Assembly (NCBI GenBank): GCA_016789265.1
Contig: JAEUQK010000032.1
Coordinates: 1 to 61,699, forward strand
DNA length: 61,699 nt
Reading direction: 5' to 3'
Source of the DNA: Blastocatellia bacterium
GTDB lineage: Bacteria; Acidobacteriota; Blastocatellia; Pyrinomonadales; Pyrinomonadaceae
This document shows positions 34,623 through 43,788 of the stretch, one piece after another; the stretch's first letter is position 1; each line of letters begins with the position of its first letter. Both the position numbers and the translations under genes were made by a program. The notes beneath the pieces were generated by a model. It did no database searches and had not been told where the DNA came from. It was given only the letters and a program-made list of their open reading frames with translations.

Positions 34623-34701
34623 TTAGCTGTCTAATGATAGATTATTAGACTGCTAATTAAATTTCATTAGCCATGTCATAGGCTTTATTGAGGCGGCTAA
34701 T
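34623..34701. promoter_or_regulatory. Operator palindromes upstream of marR
   Basis: TTAGCTGTCTAAT (34623-34635) and ATTAGACTGCTAA (34644-34656) are inverted with 12 of 13 matches and an 8-nt spacer. ATTAGCC (34666-34672) and GGCTAAT (34695-34701) form a second inverted pair. The region is AT-rich, lies between divergent genes and is a natural site for MarR autoregulation. Confidence 0.6.
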
Positions 34702-34723
34702 AAACTACTCTCAGGCAACTAAG

Positions 34724-35140
34724 ATGAACCTTAAGGACAGTGTCAGCTACCTACTTGCCAGGTTAACGACGGCCCACCGAAATCTTCTGGAAAGGACCAT
34801 GACGGAGATCGGGCTGCATAGCGGCCAGGTATTTGTACTGCTTGAGCTTTGGAAGACCGACGGCCTAAGGCAGGTCGATCTTGCGGAGCGTCTCAACCTG
34901 GCAGCCCCCACAGTGAACAAAGTGCTGGGCGGGATGTTGGAGGCTGACCTCGTTACGCGTGAGCGATATGAGAACGATGCGCGGTCCACGCGCATCTTCC
35001 TCACGCCAAAGGGCAATTCGGTTCGTGGGGACCTGGAAAAGAAATGGGCGGAAGTTGAAGAGCAAACCGTTATGGGACTCACCGAGACAGAAGCATTGAT
35101 CCTGAAGCAGCTGCTCGCAAAGCTGCTCGGTGAAGTGTGA
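34724..35140 (+). CDS. MarR-family transcriptional regulator
   Basis: A 138-residue protein from ATG 34724; the frame is open to 34688 but those codons lie in the operator. The winged helix-turn-helix reads LRQVDLAERLNLAAPTVNKVLGGMLEADLVTRERYENDARSTRIFLT, typical MarR with the wing DARSTR. It probably represses itself and perhaps the divergent hypothetical gene or the usp gene, by binding the palindromes upstream. The ligand is unknown. Confidence 0.88.
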   Translation: MNLKDSVSYLLARLTTAHRNLLERTMTEIGLHSGQVFVLLELWKTDGLRQVDLAERLNLAAPTVNKVLGGMLEADLVTRERYENDARSTRIFLTPKGNSVRGDLEKKWAEVEEQTVMGLTETEALILKQLLAKLLGEV

Positions 35141-35212
35141 CGAGAATTACTTTCTGAAGTGGCTTTGAAGGTATAGAATGGTTTCATACCGATCGATGTT
35201 GGAGGCTGAACG

Positions 35213-35662
35213 ATGAAGGTCCTTTTTGCCACGGATGGCGCAAAACAGAGCAATGCAGCTATCGACATCCTCCGCAAGTTCAAGCTTGAAGCGGGTGATG
35301 AGATAAAGGTGATCAGCGTGATCGACATGGCAGTTCCCTTGGCGGTTGATATCTACGGCGGATATCTTCCCGACACGTCGGAACTTGAAAAAACGGCGAA
35401 GGTGAATGCCGAAAAGATCCTCGAAGAAACGGCCGGATCGCTTCGGACTATTTTTAGCGATCCCGAAGTGAGGATATCGACTGAGGTGCAGTTTGGCTCG
35501 CCGGAAAGCCGGATAGTGGAAACAGCCGATGAGATGAAGCCGGAACTTGTCGTTGTCGGCTCACACGGCTACAAATCATGGGAGAGGCTTTTGCTTGGCT
35601 CCGTCTCTGAATCGGTCCTTCACCATGTGCCCTGCTCGGTGTTGATAGCGCGCTGTCCCTAG
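35213..35662 (+). CDS. Universal stress protein (UspA family)
   Basis: A 149-residue Rossmann-like Usp domain. The ATP-binding signature GSHGYKSWERLLLGSVSES (G2xG9xGS) is intact, so this is probably an ATP-binding Usp. A clear GGAGG lies 8 nt before the ATG. It is positioned directly after marR with a 72-nt gap. Confidence 0.9.
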   Translation: MKVLFATDGAKQSNAAIDILRKFKLEAGDEIKVISVIDMAVPLAVDIYGGYLPDTSELEKTAKVNAEKILEETAGSLRTIFSDPEVRISTEVQFGSPESRIVETADEMKPELVVVGSHGYKSWERLLLGSVSESVLHHVPCSVLIARCP

Positions 35663-35673
35663 CAGCATAAGCC

Positions 35674-36150
35674 GTGCCTCATCATCGAATTACTATCAAT
35701 TCCCTTTCGTATGACCTTAGCATTCGCAAGTCCTGGGAATGCGAGCTGACACGTTCAACCTCGGAACTGATCGAGGCCGTCGGGGTATTTGACCGCAATA
35801 TTGAGCATAAGGAATTAGGGCTGATAGAGATCGGCACCCGGTCGGTCGAAACCTTTTTTTTCGATAGGTGGTTTAATCATTTTCATTTCTTCCGGCCTGA
35901 CGGATCGCTCAGAAACCATTACTTCAACATCTGCATGCCCCCGAGGTTGAACGGCAGCATACTTAGCTATGTCGATCTGGACATCGATGTCGTGGTCTGG
36001 CCCGACCGTAGTGTGTCGGTTCTGGACTTAGAAGATTTCGATCGGAACGAAATTGAGCTGGGTTATCCGCCCGAGATCCGAGGTGCGGCTTTTAAAACGC
36101 TTAATGGACTTCTGGAGGTTGGAATAGATCGAATAATATCAACGGTGTAA
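35674..36150 (+). CDS. DUF402 domain protein
   Basis: A 158-residue protein starting with GTG, 11 nt after usp. The DUF402 fold (PF04167) is indicated by ETFFFDRWFNHFHFFRPDGSLRNHYFNICMPP...YVDLDIDVVVWPD...DLEDFD. That pattern of aromatic strands followed by DLDxDVxVxPD is the family hallmark. Relatives include nucleoside di/triphosphatases (NtdP) and FAU-1. It probably binds a nucleotide or RNA phosphate. Confidence 0.8.
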   Translation: MPHHRITINSLSYDLSIRKSWECELTRSTSELIEAVGVFDRNIEHKELGLIEIGTRSVETFFFDRWFNHFHFFRPDGSLRNHYFNICMPPRLNGSILSYVDLDIDVVVWPDRSVSVLDLEDFDRNEIELGYPPEIRGAAFKTLNGLLEVGIDRIISTV

Positions 36151-36246
36151 CTCTAAATAGTTCTTGCGTTTAGAGATGAATTATTGAGCTTCAACTTTGG
36201 TGTTGCGAACTGACATCTGATAAGAAACATTAATTGTGGAATGGCC

Positions 36247-37263
36247 TTATTTCGGTTGTATCCTTAAAATATACGCGCCAACACTTATGTTTGTCCCGGC
36301 CTGGACCGGCACCCGTTGTCCGCTCGGAAGATCATGCCCGGCGATCATTGCCGGATTTCTTCCCTCGTTAAGGATCCAAAATCGACCATTTCCGTCCGTA
36401 ATGACCGAGGCATGCCGACGGCTTATCTCCGGATCACCCGCGAGAGTAATATCGACCGGCTTTGATTTCGAGCCGCGTCCCACACTCGTCTCAAGATTGA
36501 ATATAGGCACAACATTCTGCCGCACCCCGCTGTGCCATATCTCCAGCCTGTAAAGCTCGACCGCTCGCTTACGAACGTTGGTCATAACCTCTGCCTCGTC
36601 ACCTTGCAGCGGCTCTGCCTGACGGATAACGGCGTTCGGTACCGTCGGCGGCGGAGACTGGATCGTGTGGTTTTGAACAAAATTCGGCTGCCCTGGAGCA
36701 GGCTGCGGCGGCAAAGTGCGGTCGGTCGGGATCTGTCTCGGGAGATTGGGACTTGTTACTTTTAAGTTCGAAGCGTGGGAAGCAGGATCCGAACCTGACG
36801 GCAGATCCAAGGACTTCGGTCGAGCCAATACGCCTGTCTTACCTGTCGATGAATCTTCCCAACTATGCTGTATTCGGATCTCGCCCTTTTCCAGTGTCCC
36901 GTCCACACGGAGTTCGAGAACGAAAGACTTTGTCTCAAGCTTCTTTTTACCGGCTATCTCTCGAGCACGCTCCGCAAGGATATGATAAAGCCCTTGCTCA
37001 AGGCCGCGGCGTTTAACTCCCTGCCATTCCTTGTCGTCGGAATCGGAAAGAAAGATCAGATATTCGCTCGGAATGATGGTAGTTCCCTGCGGCAGAGGGA
37101 CCATTTCACGCTGCATAACACCTTCGATCTCGCGCGCGATCTTTACGATAAACTCCTCCGCGGCACTCCGAGGTTTCACCTGCGCGTCGCGTGCCGCCTG
37201 TTCGAGCACTGTCTCGGCAGTTTCTCCATCGATCCAACGTCTTACCTTGTCTAGTACGCTCAA
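36247..37263 (-). CDS. FhaA-like protein: DUF3662 plus C-terminal FHA domain
   Basis: A 338-residue cytoplasmic protein. Residues 1-130 match the DUF3662/FhaA N-terminal domain (VLDKVRRWIDGETA start; VPLPQGTTIIPSEYLIFLS). A Pro-rich linker (about 140-215) leads to the FHA domain (about 240-338) with VGRGSKSKPVDITL and DPEISRRHASV, the phosphothreonine-binding residues. Mycobacterial FhaA uses this layout to bind phosphorylated MviN/PBP regulators. It lies 9 nt downstream of the Ser/Thr kinase on the same strand, so kinase and reader are one unit. Confidence 0.85.
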   Translation of the reverse strand: MSVLDKVRRWIDGETAETVLEQAARDAQVKPRSAAEEFIVKIAREIEGVMQREMVPLPQGTTIIPSEYLIFLSDSDDKEWQGVKRRGLEQGLYHILAERAREIAGKKKLETKSFVLELRVDGTLEKGEIRIQHSWEDSSTGKTGVLARPKSLDLPSGSDPASHASNLKVTSPNLPRQIPTDRTLPPQPAPGQPNFVQNHTIQSPPPTVPNAVIRQAEPLQGDEAEVMTNVRKRAVELYRLEIWHSGVRQNVVPIFNLETSVGRGSKSKPVDITLAGDPEISRRHASVITDGNGRFWILNEGRNPAMIAGHDLPSGQRVPVQAGTNISVGAYILRIQPK

Positions 37264-37272
37264 TTCATTCTC

Positions 37273-38808
37273 CTAATCGAGATCAACATATTTACCGTAA
37301 AGCCACCCGCGGTTTGACGCAAGCGGAGCATCCCGCTCGCGCCCCTGCTGGACGACCTCGACCTGATACCAGTTATTTTGTATCTTCAGGATCTTCACCT
37401 TGGAATCTTTTGTCACCAAGCCGATAGGGGCGTTATCCGCGCTCGGCGCCGGACGCAAATTAATGTCAGTATTTGCTTTCCCGGTCTTGTCCCTCGACGC
37501 GATCGAAATATTATCGAGCAAACCCGACCCTCTTAAAAATACTGAAGTTGCATACAGTCCGCCCCCGAAGAGAGCCAGGAAGAAGGCCAAAGCGGCGAAA
37601 CGCCTGAATCTCCGCCTTTTCTTTTTTGCGATCTCGACGGCTTCTTCCTTGACGATCGAATCGAGAACATTCTTTTGCTGCTCCTGGATCTGATTCGGCC
37701 AATAGTCCTCGACTCTCGGCGTCGGTTTTGGTTGGATCGCCGGGAACTTAGGTAATTTTTCGACATCGATCCGGAGAGGACTTTGCGCCGGGGAAAAAGC
37801 GTTTTTGAGCTTCAGTTCACGAGACGTGTCAAAACGCGCCTGAACGGGCGCGAGCGGCGAATATCCGCGCTGAACATGGGCTTGCGGCGTTGAGTGTATC
37901 TTTGGCCTGACAGTGGTCGCGGTCTCGAAATCCGCGGCGAATCGGCGAAGTCCTTCGAGATCTGCCCAAAACTCGTCAATATTCTGGTGCCGTACCTGCT
38001 GATCGTCCTGTGTCGCCTTTAAAAGTACGCGCTTCAATTCAGATGCCCACTCTTCGTTCCGATAGTCCATCGGAAGATCCGTGATAGGTTGCCCGGTGTA
38101 ATATCTCGGAGATTCGCCGGTAACGATCGCATATAGTGTCTTAGCAAGCGAATAAATGTCGGATGCCGGCGATAGTTTCGCCTCTGTCATCACGCCTGCC
38201 TGGACAAACGGACTATGCTCGGGCGGAGCGTAAACGTTTGTGCCGACCCGCGTGATAGGTGCATCGGTCTGGTGAATCCTGGCCACACCAAAATCTGCGA
38301 TCTTGACGATATCACGGTCTTTTGTGAGCAGCAGATTCTGCGGTTTTATGTCGCGGTGTATTATCCCGTTTTGATGCGCATGTCGCAGGCCGGCACAAAC
38401 CTGCTCAATGTAGTGGAGCGCTTGTTTGAGCGGGAGTTTCTTTTCGCGGGTGAGTCTTTGCATGTCGCCGCCTTCCATATACTCCAAAACGATGTAATGG
38501 AAGACCGTCCCGTCGAGGTCACGCGCCGTGCCGTGTCCGAGCCTGCTGATCACATTTGGGTGACGGACTCGATCGAGCGCAATAGCTTCGTTCTGAAAAT
38601 TCTCGACCAGAGTTCGTTCAAGATCTGCATCCAGATCGTCCTGAAGAAAGACGTTAAGGGCCTTTATCACGACCTTGCAGTGATTGGATTGAGGCGAAGC
38701 CAATGTGTCACGCGCAACAAAGATCTCGGCATAACTTCCCCGGCCGAGGTCTTCGATCACGTCATAACGCCGATCGATCCTGCAATTACTTAGAGATAGC
38801 TCTCGCAT
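37273..38808 (-). CDS. Transmembrane Ser/Thr protein kinase with extracellular SH3-like domain
   Basis: A 511-residue protein from ATG 38808. The Hanks-type kinase domain covers about residues 15-300. It shows LGRGSYAEIFVA, K49 (VVIKA), HRDIKPQN (about 151-158) and DFG (about 172-174). A Pro-rich juxtamembrane linker and a basic stretch (KKKRRRFRRF) precede one TM helix (ALAFFLALFGGGLYATSVFL). The outer part is an SH3b-like domain (INLRPAPSADNAPIGLV...WYQVEV). The sensor could read the cell wall. It is divergent from the FHA-pbp-rodA-phosphatase genes. Confidence 0.9.
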   Translation of the reverse strand: MRELSLSNCRIDRRYDVIEDLGRGSYAEIFVARDTLASPQSNHCKVVIKALNVFLQDDLDADLERTLVENFQNEAIALDRVRHPNVISRLGHGTARDLDGTVFHYIVLEYMEGGDMQRLTREKKLPLKQALHYIEQVCAGLRHAHQNGIIHRDIKPQNLLLTKDRDIVKIADFGVARIHQTDAPITRVGTNVYAPPEHSPFVQAGVMTEAKLSPASDIYSLAKTLYAIVTGESPRYYTGQPITDLPMDYRNEEWASELKRVLLKATQDDQQVRHQNIDEFWADLEGLRRFAADFETATTVRPKIHSTPQAHVQRGYSPLAPVQARFDTSRELKLKNAFSPAQSPLRIDVEKLPKFPAIQPKPTPRVEDYWPNQIQEQQKNVLDSIVKEEAVEIAKKKRRRFRRFAALAFFLALFGGGLYATSVFLRGSGLLDNISIASRDKTGKANTDINLRPAPSADNAPIGLVTKDSKVKILKIQNNWYQVEVVQQGRERDAPLASNRGWLYGKYVDLD

Positions 38809-39020
38809 CAATGGGTCGTGCCGGAAGAGTGGCCCTCATCTCAATACGATATTATAGGTCGAAAGTTCGGAAAACACATACTTTATGGGACGCCTGGACC
38901 GCCAAACAAACCACCGCGTTTTTCTGTCACCGAACCTTTTTTCAACCATTTCGTTTCAGTTAGCTAGGACGGTGATCTCAAGATCCGAGGTGTTTTGAAA
39001 TGCCCTCGGTATGAACTAGA

Positions 39021-40157
39021 ATGGCGTCAGTTTTTCACAAAGTCGGAATGGCCGAAAACAAGCCGGTAAAATTAAAAGGCTTCTCGATCGATTGGTTGAT
39101 AAAGGGATCGCTGACGAAGATCGGCGACATTTTCGATCGTCTGACGGGCCGGGGTTGGAAGCCCTCAAGCAGCCTCGCGACCAGCGAACTGATCGAGCGA
39201 ATGAAGTCGTTGATGGACGCCGAGGTGCGTGAAAATGGCCACAAACGTAAATACGTCCCTCATAACATCAAGCTCAAAATGCAGTGGGATAAGTTCTCGG
39301 CTGATTCGGATACGGCGATGAAAAAGCTTGAGAATGAGTTTTTGGTTGCGGCAGTGGACCACATAAACGATCGGCATTACTACACCTATTCCCCTCTTTC
39401 GATCACCATAAAGCCCGATTATTTTACGAGCGGGGTCGTCCTTCTTGTCAGCTTTGATAAGTTTGATGCCGATGAACACGAAGCCGCAATAAACGTGACC
39501 GTGGATAGCATCAAGGGCGAAAAGACGGCACCAGCTCCGATCTTTGAGAAACAGAAAGGGACGCTCGCCGTCAGATTTGAAGCGGCCGGAAAACATGTCG
39601 TGAAGTCTCTGGATCTGGAAGATGGAAAACGTTTATCGGTCGGGAGAACTAAAGAAAATAGCCTTCAGATCGACGACACGAGCATATCCAAAGCACACGC
39701 GTCGTTGTTGCTGAATAAAGATGGGAAACTGGTGGTCGCAGACACAGGATCGACCAACGGAACATTCGTTAACGGAGAGCGTATCGCATATGGAAAGGCG
39801 GTCGAGTTGAATAGTGGGGCCAAACTGATGTTTGGCCTGATAAATGTGAGTTTTGATTTTCGGTTGGCCGAGTCGGTTAGTTCGGCGCCGGTTCCGGCGG
39901 TGACCGAGGCATACAAAGTGGGAGAACTCGAATTCTCGACCCGGAAGGTTGAGGAATCCCGCATCGAGAATCCTCCGGGCCCAACTGTTGCCTCAATTCC
40001 CGTCCCGAAAGTGGACACGATTCCAATTAACAAACCCGACCTATCGGAAGCCATTGAAGAAATGGTCAAAAAGAATGAGGTCTCTCCTAAGATTGCTCCG
40101 CAGCCCGCGATAACGGAACCGGGTATTGATGTCGATAAGAAAAATACAGGTCAATAG
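39021..40157 (+). CDS. FHA-domain protein with N-terminal DUF3662-like region
   Basis: A 378-residue protein. Residues about 25-150 resemble DUF3662 (SIDWLIKGSLTKIGDIFDRLTG; RKYVPHNIKLKMQW). An FHA domain covers about 190-275 (LSVGRTKENSLQIDD, SISKAHASLLL, DTGSTNGTFVNG), with all ligand-contacting residues present. A disordered C-terminal tail follows. The start is ATG 39021, or ATG 39048 if the first nine residues are dropped. It lies 17 nt before the transpeptidase gene. It probably recruits envelope proteins phosphorylated by the divergent kinase. Confidence 0.85.
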   Translation: MASVFHKVGMAENKPVKLKGFSIDWLIKGSLTKIGDIFDRLTGRGWKPSSSLATSELIERMKSLMDAEVRENGHKRKYVPHNIKLKMQWDKFSADSDTAMKKLENEFLVAAVDHINDRHYYTYSPLSITIKPDYFTSGVVLLVSFDKFDADEHEAAINVTVDSIKGEKTAPAPIFEKQKGTLAVRFEAAGKHVVKSLDLEDGKRLSVGRTKENSLQIDDTSISKAHASLLLNKDGKLVVADTGSTNGTFVNGERIAYGKAVELNSGAKLMFGLINVSFDFRLAESVSSAPVPAVTEAYKVGELEFSTRKVEESRIENPPGPTVASIPVPKVDTIPINKPDLSEAIEEMVKKNEVSPKIAPQPAITEPGIDVDKKNTGQ

Positions 40158-40174
40158 AACCAATACTTAAGGTA

Positions 40175-42088
40175 GTGCTTTTACTTTTGTTACAGATCGA
40201 CTGGAATAAGCTTCGCCCTGAAAACCTTCTTGGCGGACAGGTGCTTGAACGCACTCCTGCGGGTCTAAGCATTTTGTACATCATCGGACTCGGGGTTCTT
40301 ATCGGGTTTTTGGTATTAACTTTTTTTGATAATTTTAATCGTCCGAAGTTCCTTTTCGAGTTCGACCTTCCTCGTGAAGTAAGGAAGAAACTAACGCAAA
40401 CCATCGCTAACAGGAGCATTCGAGTTTGGCAGTTTGTCTTTATTTTGCTCGCATTTAGTGTTTTCGGTTTCCAAGTCTATTGGACCTATTTTGCCGATGA
40501 GTCCAATGAACAATTTCAGGCGCTGGCCTACAAAGACCTAAGGACACGCAGAACAACGTCGGCCAATCTCCGAGGATGGATGCTGGATCGGAACGGCAGC
40601 CTCGCAAACGCCCTGGCATATTACAAGCTCGATCAGGACGGCAAGATCGTCCGCGGATTTTCGCTCGAGCGAGAAATGGCGCACCTATTGGGAACCGAGA
40701 GAGGTACACCGGGCCTCGAACGAACGCTGTATAAAAAGGTCGCGGACCCGTCGCCGGAGTCGTGGGAAGTTCTAACAACAGTCAAGCGAAAAGAGGACGA
40801 ACAAAAGGACGTTAAGATAACTATTGACAAAGACTTACAAGCATATATCGCGAAACAACTTGAAGGAAAGAAAGGGGCGATCGTGGTACTGAATCCACAG
40901 ACTGGCGACATCCTAGCTATGTATTCCAACCCTTCGTTCAGCCTCGATGAAGCACAGAACCTCGATGATTACCTCAAACTCGAGGGAAATAAGCGCGATA
41001 AACCTCTATTAAATCGGGCGACGCGTGAATTCTATGTTCCCGGTTCCACCTTCAAGACCTTCACAATGATCTCGGCATTTAGAGCCGGAAAGCAAAACTC
41101 GATGTTTCCAAGTTATGCTGAAGGTTTCAAACCGACCCGCGGCTCTCGTCCGATCGTGGACGCAACGCAGAAACTGCTCCCGGACGGCACGGTGACCGGA
41201 GTCTGCGACGGCGGATGCGAAGAAAAGAACATCCAGTTTGCTTACCAGGTATCGAGCAACCAATATTTCGCACAGTTAGCGATCGAACTGGGCCGAGAAC
41301 GTCTTCGTGAGACTGCTCAGCTTCTTGGTATCGGCGCTGCAGATACTCCGGAAGGCGCTCTGTTGCCAAAGTTCTTTCCGAATATCCTGAATACCAGTAA
41401 TCCTGCGATCGCAAACGCCATTGCTCCGCAGCAATCGACGATGGTGACCGGAAAGGACATTTCCCTCTTCGATCTGGGTCTAGAAGGAATGGGTCAGGGA
41501 TACGCCGGACAGATGACGCCGTTTCAAATGGCGTTGATCGCATCTGCTCCGGCAAATTTGGAAGGAAAGCTGATGAAACCGCGCATCGAGATGGACCAGC
41601 CGCCGCAAATGTTTGCGCAGATGCTGTCGCCGCAACAAGCAGCACAGATCCGCACGATCATGTCCACGGTGACGGAGGAACCCGGCGGAACCGGAACCGT
41701 CATATCGGCAAAGCTGGCCGGAACCGGCATAAGAACGGGTGGAAAGACCGGCACCGCTGAAAAACAGGCGCCGCTTTACGATGAAAAGACCGGAAAACTG
41801 AGAACTGAAAAGAAGCGGCGTAAAAACGATAAAGGTGAATGGGTAGAATATGACGCCCCTCTGATGTACGAACGGACCGATAGCTGGTTCATCACGATCG
41901 CGCCGCTTGAAAGGCCTCAGGTGGCAATATCGGTCGTTGTCGAAGGCGGCGGATTTGGCGCGCGCACGGCTGCGCCGATCGCCGCAAACGTGATATTAAA
42001 AGCCCGAGAACTCGGATTGTTGGGAGATCAATACAAACCAAAGTCCGCTCCGGTAAATCAGGGCAAGAAACCGAAAAAAAATAGTTGA
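40175..42088 (+). CDS. Class B penicillin-binding protein (PbpA/FtsI-like transpeptidase)
   Basis: A 637-residue protein starting with GTG. Two hydrophobic segments occur near the N-terminus (IIGLGVLIGFLVLTFF and VFILLAFSVFGFQVYW). The periplasmic transpeptidase domain has S291-T-F-K294 (PGSTFK), S360-S-N362 and K524-T-G. These are the three classical active-site motifs, in order. The dimerisation region is short, as in mycobacterial PbpA. It cross-links peptidoglycan. It is coupled to the RodA/FtsW gene by a TTGA overlap, so the two form an SEDS-bPBP pair. Confidence 0.92.
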   Translation: MLLLLLQIDWNKLRPENLLGGQVLERTPAGLSILYIIGLGVLIGFLVLTFFDNFNRPKFLFEFDLPREVRKKLTQTIANRSIRVWQFVFILLAFSVFGFQVYWTYFADESNEQFQALAYKDLRTRRTTSANLRGWMLDRNGSLANALAYYKLDQDGKIVRGFSLEREMAHLLGTERGTPGLERTLYKKVADPSPESWEVLTTVKRKEDEQKDVKITIDKDLQAYIAKQLEGKKGAIVVLNPQTGDILAMYSNPSFSLDEAQNLDDYLKLEGNKRDKPLLNRATREFYVPGSTFKTFTMISAFRAGKQNSMFPSYAEGFKPTRGSRPIVDATQKLLPDGTVTGVCDGGCEEKNIQFAYQVSSNQYFAQLAIELGRERLRETAQLLGIGAADTPEGALLPKFFPNILNTSNPAIANAIAPQQSTMVTGKDISLFDLGLEGMGQGYAGQMTPFQMALIASAPANLEGKLMKPRIEMDQPPQMFAQMLSPQQAAQIRTIMSTVTEEPGGTGTVISAKLAGTGIRTGGKTGTAEKQAPLYDEKTGKLRTEKKRRKNDKGEWVEYDAPLMYERTDSWFITIAPLERPQVAISVVVEGGGFGARTAAPIAANVILKARELGLLGDQYKPKSAPVNQGKKPKKNS

Positions 42089-43758
42089 AAAACCGAACCT
42101 CTTCACATTTCTTCATACTCGTTTTGATCGTCATAATGACGGCGATCTCGCATTACTCCATCTACTACGGCGGTTTGATCCGTGGATACGAAACATCTTC
42201 GCTCGCGGCGTTCAGAAACATAGGTATTCTTGCGCTTCTTGCGTTACTCCCGATCTTTCTAAAAAAATTCGGAAAGTTCGCAGGTAACTGGACACTTTAT
42301 ACGTCTGCGGTCTTGTTGTTTTCGATCGGACTAACAGTCCAGTACCGACTGTTCAGCGATCCGGAATACACGTCGCGGAAAGACAAGGCCGAGGCAAGGC
42401 AGCTAAAGATAAAGACCGCGCAGCTCCACTTTATCCAAGAGAATTATTCGGCTGAGAAGAAACAAATGATGGGTTTGCCGGCCACTCCGCCGTCGCCTGT
42501 TGACCTTTCGAAAGAAACTCCGCGTCCTGCGGAAGATTCCTGGCAAAGTGTCCTAACCTCCGGCCGAACGATAAACCCGATCCTTGGAATTTTCGGGCTC
42601 ATCATCGCGTTGTTTTTGGTTAGGAACGATCGGGTCTTAGAATTTCTTCAGAACAACGGATTCCTTCTTGTCCTATTGACCCTTGGCCCATTGTTCCTTG
42701 CGGCGATCACATCACGAGCAGGCAAGTCGATCGGAAACATGACTCCTTGGGAACCATCAAAGATCCCGTTCCTGATCGGTTTTGCCGCGATCCTGGCCAT
42801 ACTTTACAAGAACCTTGCCCGCACGTATTGGGGATTGCCGCGAGCAAAAGACGTAGTACCGCTTGTTTTTATGGCGGCGATGCCTTTTGTTCCTTTCTTT
42901 GTCCTGAAGGATTTCGGACAAATGATGGTCTTCAGCGGTGTGTACGCAACCCTGTTCCTGATAGCGGTTCGCCGGTTCTCACAGCGGTTCGTCTTGGTTG
43001 GCACGGTTCTGATCGCGGTCGGCATCCTTGTTGTGGGGGCTTTGCCGGAAAAAACGCAGGAGAATATCCCGCTTTTGCCAACGATCGCAAGACCGGTCAA
43101 GGCCATACTTCCCGATCGCATTCAGCAGCGGTTTCATCTTTGGCTTGACGGTTTCAATCCGCCAACACCCGAGACTTCTTGGTGGAAGGAGGATTACGAC
43201 GATTATTACAAAAAACTGGTCGAAAAGGATCCGGAACTGCCGCAAATGCTGGCCGAAGATCCTGATCTGCAAAAAACGATCAACATTGATGCATGGTTCG
43301 ATGTGCTTGCATTTCAACCGGCCCAGGCGACATTTGGACTTGCCTCCGGCGGCACGACCGGTCGAGGCCTTGGGCTCGGTTATCCTGAGTTGATACCAGT
43401 CGCCGATTCCGATTACATATTCGCCGCCCTAGCAGAAGAACTTGGACTTTTTGGGGGTTTGCTGATAACCTTTGCCCTGATCGTACTCGTAAGTGCAGGT
43501 GTTAGAACGGCTTTAGATTGTCGTGATATGTTCGGCAAGCTGTGCTCGATCGGGCTTGCGGCTTTCATCGGTTTTCAGGCGTTGGTAAATGTCGGCGGGA
43601 TAACGCGTGCGTTGCCGATGACCGGGATCACGCTTCCATTTGTAAGCCACGGCGGATTTTCGCTGATAACGAGTTTTGTGATGCTTGGTATGCTGATGGC
43701 CTTTTCGCACCGTAATGCTATGGACAGGGCTCAAGCGATACCGAGTGAATTGCCGTGA
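42085..43758 (+). CDS. SEDS glycosyltransferase (RodA/FtsW/SpoVE family)
   Basis: A 557-residue polytopic protein starting with TTG, overlapping the pbp stop by 4 nt. At least ten TM segments are evident. A large extracytoplasmic loop sits at about residues 350-420 (WWKEDYDDYYKKLVEKDPELPQ). The C-terminal SEDS signature is SDYIFAALAEELGL, then GGITRALPMTGITLPFVSHGG. It polymerises lipid II glycan strands with the adjacent transpeptidase. It is longer than usual (370-400) because of an insertion at about residues 95-165, a charged Lys/Pro-rich cytoplasmic or periplasmic loop not seen in E. coli RodA. Confidence 0.92.
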   Translation: MKNRTSSHFFILVLIVIMTAISHYSIYYGGLIRGYETSSLAAFRNIGILALLALLPIFLKKFGKFAGNWTLYTSAVLLFSIGLTVQYRLFSDPEYTSRKDKAEARQLKIKTAQLHFIQENYSAEKKQMMGLPATPPSPVDLSKETPRPAEDSWQSVLTSGRTINPILGIFGLIIALFLVRNDRVLEFLQNNGFLLVLLTLGPLFLAAITSRAGKSIGNMTPWEPSKIPFLIGFAAILAILYKNLARTYWGLPRAKDVVPLVFMAAMPFVPFFVLKDFGQMMVFSGVYATLFLIAVRRFSQRFVLVGTVLIAVGILVVGALPEKTQENIPLLPTIARPVKAILPDRIQQRFHLWLDGFNPPTPETSWWKEDYDDYYKKLVEKDPELPQMLAEDPDLQKTINIDAWFDVLAFQPAQATFGLASGGTTGRGLGLGYPELIPVADSDYIFAALAEELGLFGGLLITFALIVLVSAGVRTALDCRDMFGKLCSIGLAAFIGFQALVNVGGITRALPMTGITLPFVSHGGFSLITSFVMLGMLMAFSHRNAMDRAQAIPSELP

Positions 43759-43788
43759 TCATCTGACCGTTTTGCCGGAGAAATGAGA

